A stretch of DNA of 64,000 nucleotides from Verrucomicrobiaceae bacterium (GTDB lineage Bacteria > Verrucomicrobiota > Verrucomicrobiia > Verrucomicrobiales > Verrucomicrobiaceae). Shown here piece after piece: positions 63,332 through 64,000 of this stretch. The translations under genes and the position numbers were made by a program. How positions within the stretch are numbered: the first letter of the stretch is position 1; each line of letters starts with the position of its first letter. A model generated the notes under the pieces. The model made no database searches, was not told where the DNA came from, and saw only the letters and a list, made by a program, of their open reading frames with translations. The stretch is from assembly GCA_019694165.1 (NCBI GenBank), contig JAIBCL010000016.1:1-64000 (forward strand), written 5' to 3'.

Positions 63332-64000
63332 ATGGAAAAAATCGTCACCATCGGCACCCGCCAGTTCCCCCTCGACTCTGACAAGGCCGAGGCCGCCTAC
63401 GCCGCCAAGAAGGTCATCAACGGACGCAAGTCCATGACCTTCAATCTCCTCCCGCTCCGCTACAAGTGGGCCTACGACCTCTATCGCACGATGAAGGCCA
63501 ACCACTGGGAGCCAGAGGACATCCAGATGCAGAAGGACGTCGAGCAATGGCGCTCGAATGAGATCACCGAGAACGAGCGCTGGATCATCATGATGGGCGT
63601 CGGCTATTTCTCCGCCGCCGAAGGCATCGTGGGCGACAACATCCAGCACGTCATCCGCGAACTGGTGACCGCGCCGGAGCTGAAGCTGGTGCTGGGCCGT
63701 CACGCGCACGAGGAAAACATCCACGCCGACAGCCTGCTGTACATGATTTCCTCCCTCGGCATCAATCCGCACGAGTGCGAGGCCATGTTCGAGCAGATCC
63801 CGACGATCGTGAAGAAGAACGAGTTCGTCACAAAGACCTCGCACGCCCTGCGCCGCGATCTCGACCTGACGAAGCCGGAGAACAAGCAGCTCCTCGCGAA
63901 GAACATCTTCATGTTCGGCCAGTGCATGGAGGGCACGCAGTTCTACGGCCTCTTCGGCATGATCCTGAGCCTGTATCGCCAGAACAAATTCCCCGGCATC
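63332..64000 (+). CDS. nrdB: Class I ribonucleotide reductase beta subunit, 3' end outside window
   Basis: 223 residues before the window ends. Reduces ribonucleotides together with the alpha subunit; beta carries the dimetal/tyrosyl cofactor. Visible metal-ligand region: WIIMMGVGYFSAAEGIVGDN (Glu) and VLGRHAHEENIHADSLLYMI (Glu, His), with NLLPLRYKWAYDLYRTMKAN at the N terminus. nrdA is not upstream, so beta may be transcribed from its own NrdR-controlled promoter, with alpha possibly downstream of the window. Confidence 0.92.
   Translation, partial: MEKIVTIGTRQFPLDSDKAEAAYAAKKVINGRKSMTFNLLPLRYKWAYDLYRTMKANHWEPEDIQMQKDVEQWRSNEITENERWIIMMGVGYFSAAEGIVGDNIQHVIRELVTAPELKLVLGRHAHEENIHADSLLYMISSLGINPHECEAMFEQIPTIVKKNEFVTKTSHALRRDLDLTKPENKQLLAKNIFMFGQCMEGTQFYGLFGMILSLYRQNKFPGI

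Overview
The window reads as chromosomal DNA of a GC-rich Verrucomicrobiota bacterium, probably class Verrucomicrobiae. The evidence is the mix of PVC-style secreted proteins (a PSCyt1 cytochrome domain fused to an SHD1-like domain, a TAT-exported Gfo/Idh/MocA oxidoreductase, a sulfatase, and a very large F5/8C-SGNH-propeller-cupredoxin protein) together with a perfect TGTTC-N4-GAACA palindrome in front of lexA, which is the LexA-box form reported for Verrucomicrobia. No rRNA, CRISPR array or phage module was seen; one tRNA gene (His, GTG) is present.

Bases 1-11200 are an insertion-sequence graveyard. An IS66 element, cut by the window edge, has an IS630 element inside tnpC. Next to it lies an IS5/IS427-type element (copy A), split by an IS5-group element that itself contains an IS1634-type element. 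A second IS427-type element (copy B) sits exactly in the target duplication of the IS5-group element. Remnants of IS1380, ISL3 (beside a short ISL3-ended palindromic element), a possible IS110 and another IS5-type transposase follow. The terminal repeats and target duplications of several elements can still be read, so the order of insertion can be partly rebuilt. Short (55-68 bp) palindromic REP-like sequences have been inserted into the transposase genes themselves, twice in frame. This is the most unusual signal in the window.

Bases 11391-38400 are mostly core genes: a TPR/coiled-coil envelope protein, a PpiD/SurA-like chaperone, class I fumarase, a membrane FMN/4Fe-4S electron-transfer protein, recQ, a diheme cytochrome c, gatB, aroC, rnc, tRNA-His, a PSCyt1-SHD1 protein, an outer-membrane barrel, recJ, a DUF3592 protein, two GNAT acetyltransferases, a DEAD-box RNA helicase and tyrS. 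A 297-bp MITE with IS427-type ends has landed on the stop codon of the DUF3592 gene.

Bases 38600-56200 hold more accessory functions: a DUF4062-like/NB-ARC/TPR STAND protein followed by a CHASE2 class III nucleotide cyclase, the 1149-residue cupredoxin fusion, an S53 (sedolisin) peptidase, an ExuT-like MFS transporter, a DUF433/DUF5615 toxin-antitoxin-like pair, a sulfatase, lexA, a TAT-exported glycosidase-like protein, a DUF2237 protein and thymidine phosphorylase.

Bases 56300-64000 carry the Gfo/Idh/MocA protein with a clear terminator, a methyltransferase, acetyl-CoA synthetase, a PhoB/PhoR-type two-component pair and the start of class I ribonucleotide reductase beta (nrdB). The nrdB gene is preceded by two NrdR-like boxes 32 bp apart.
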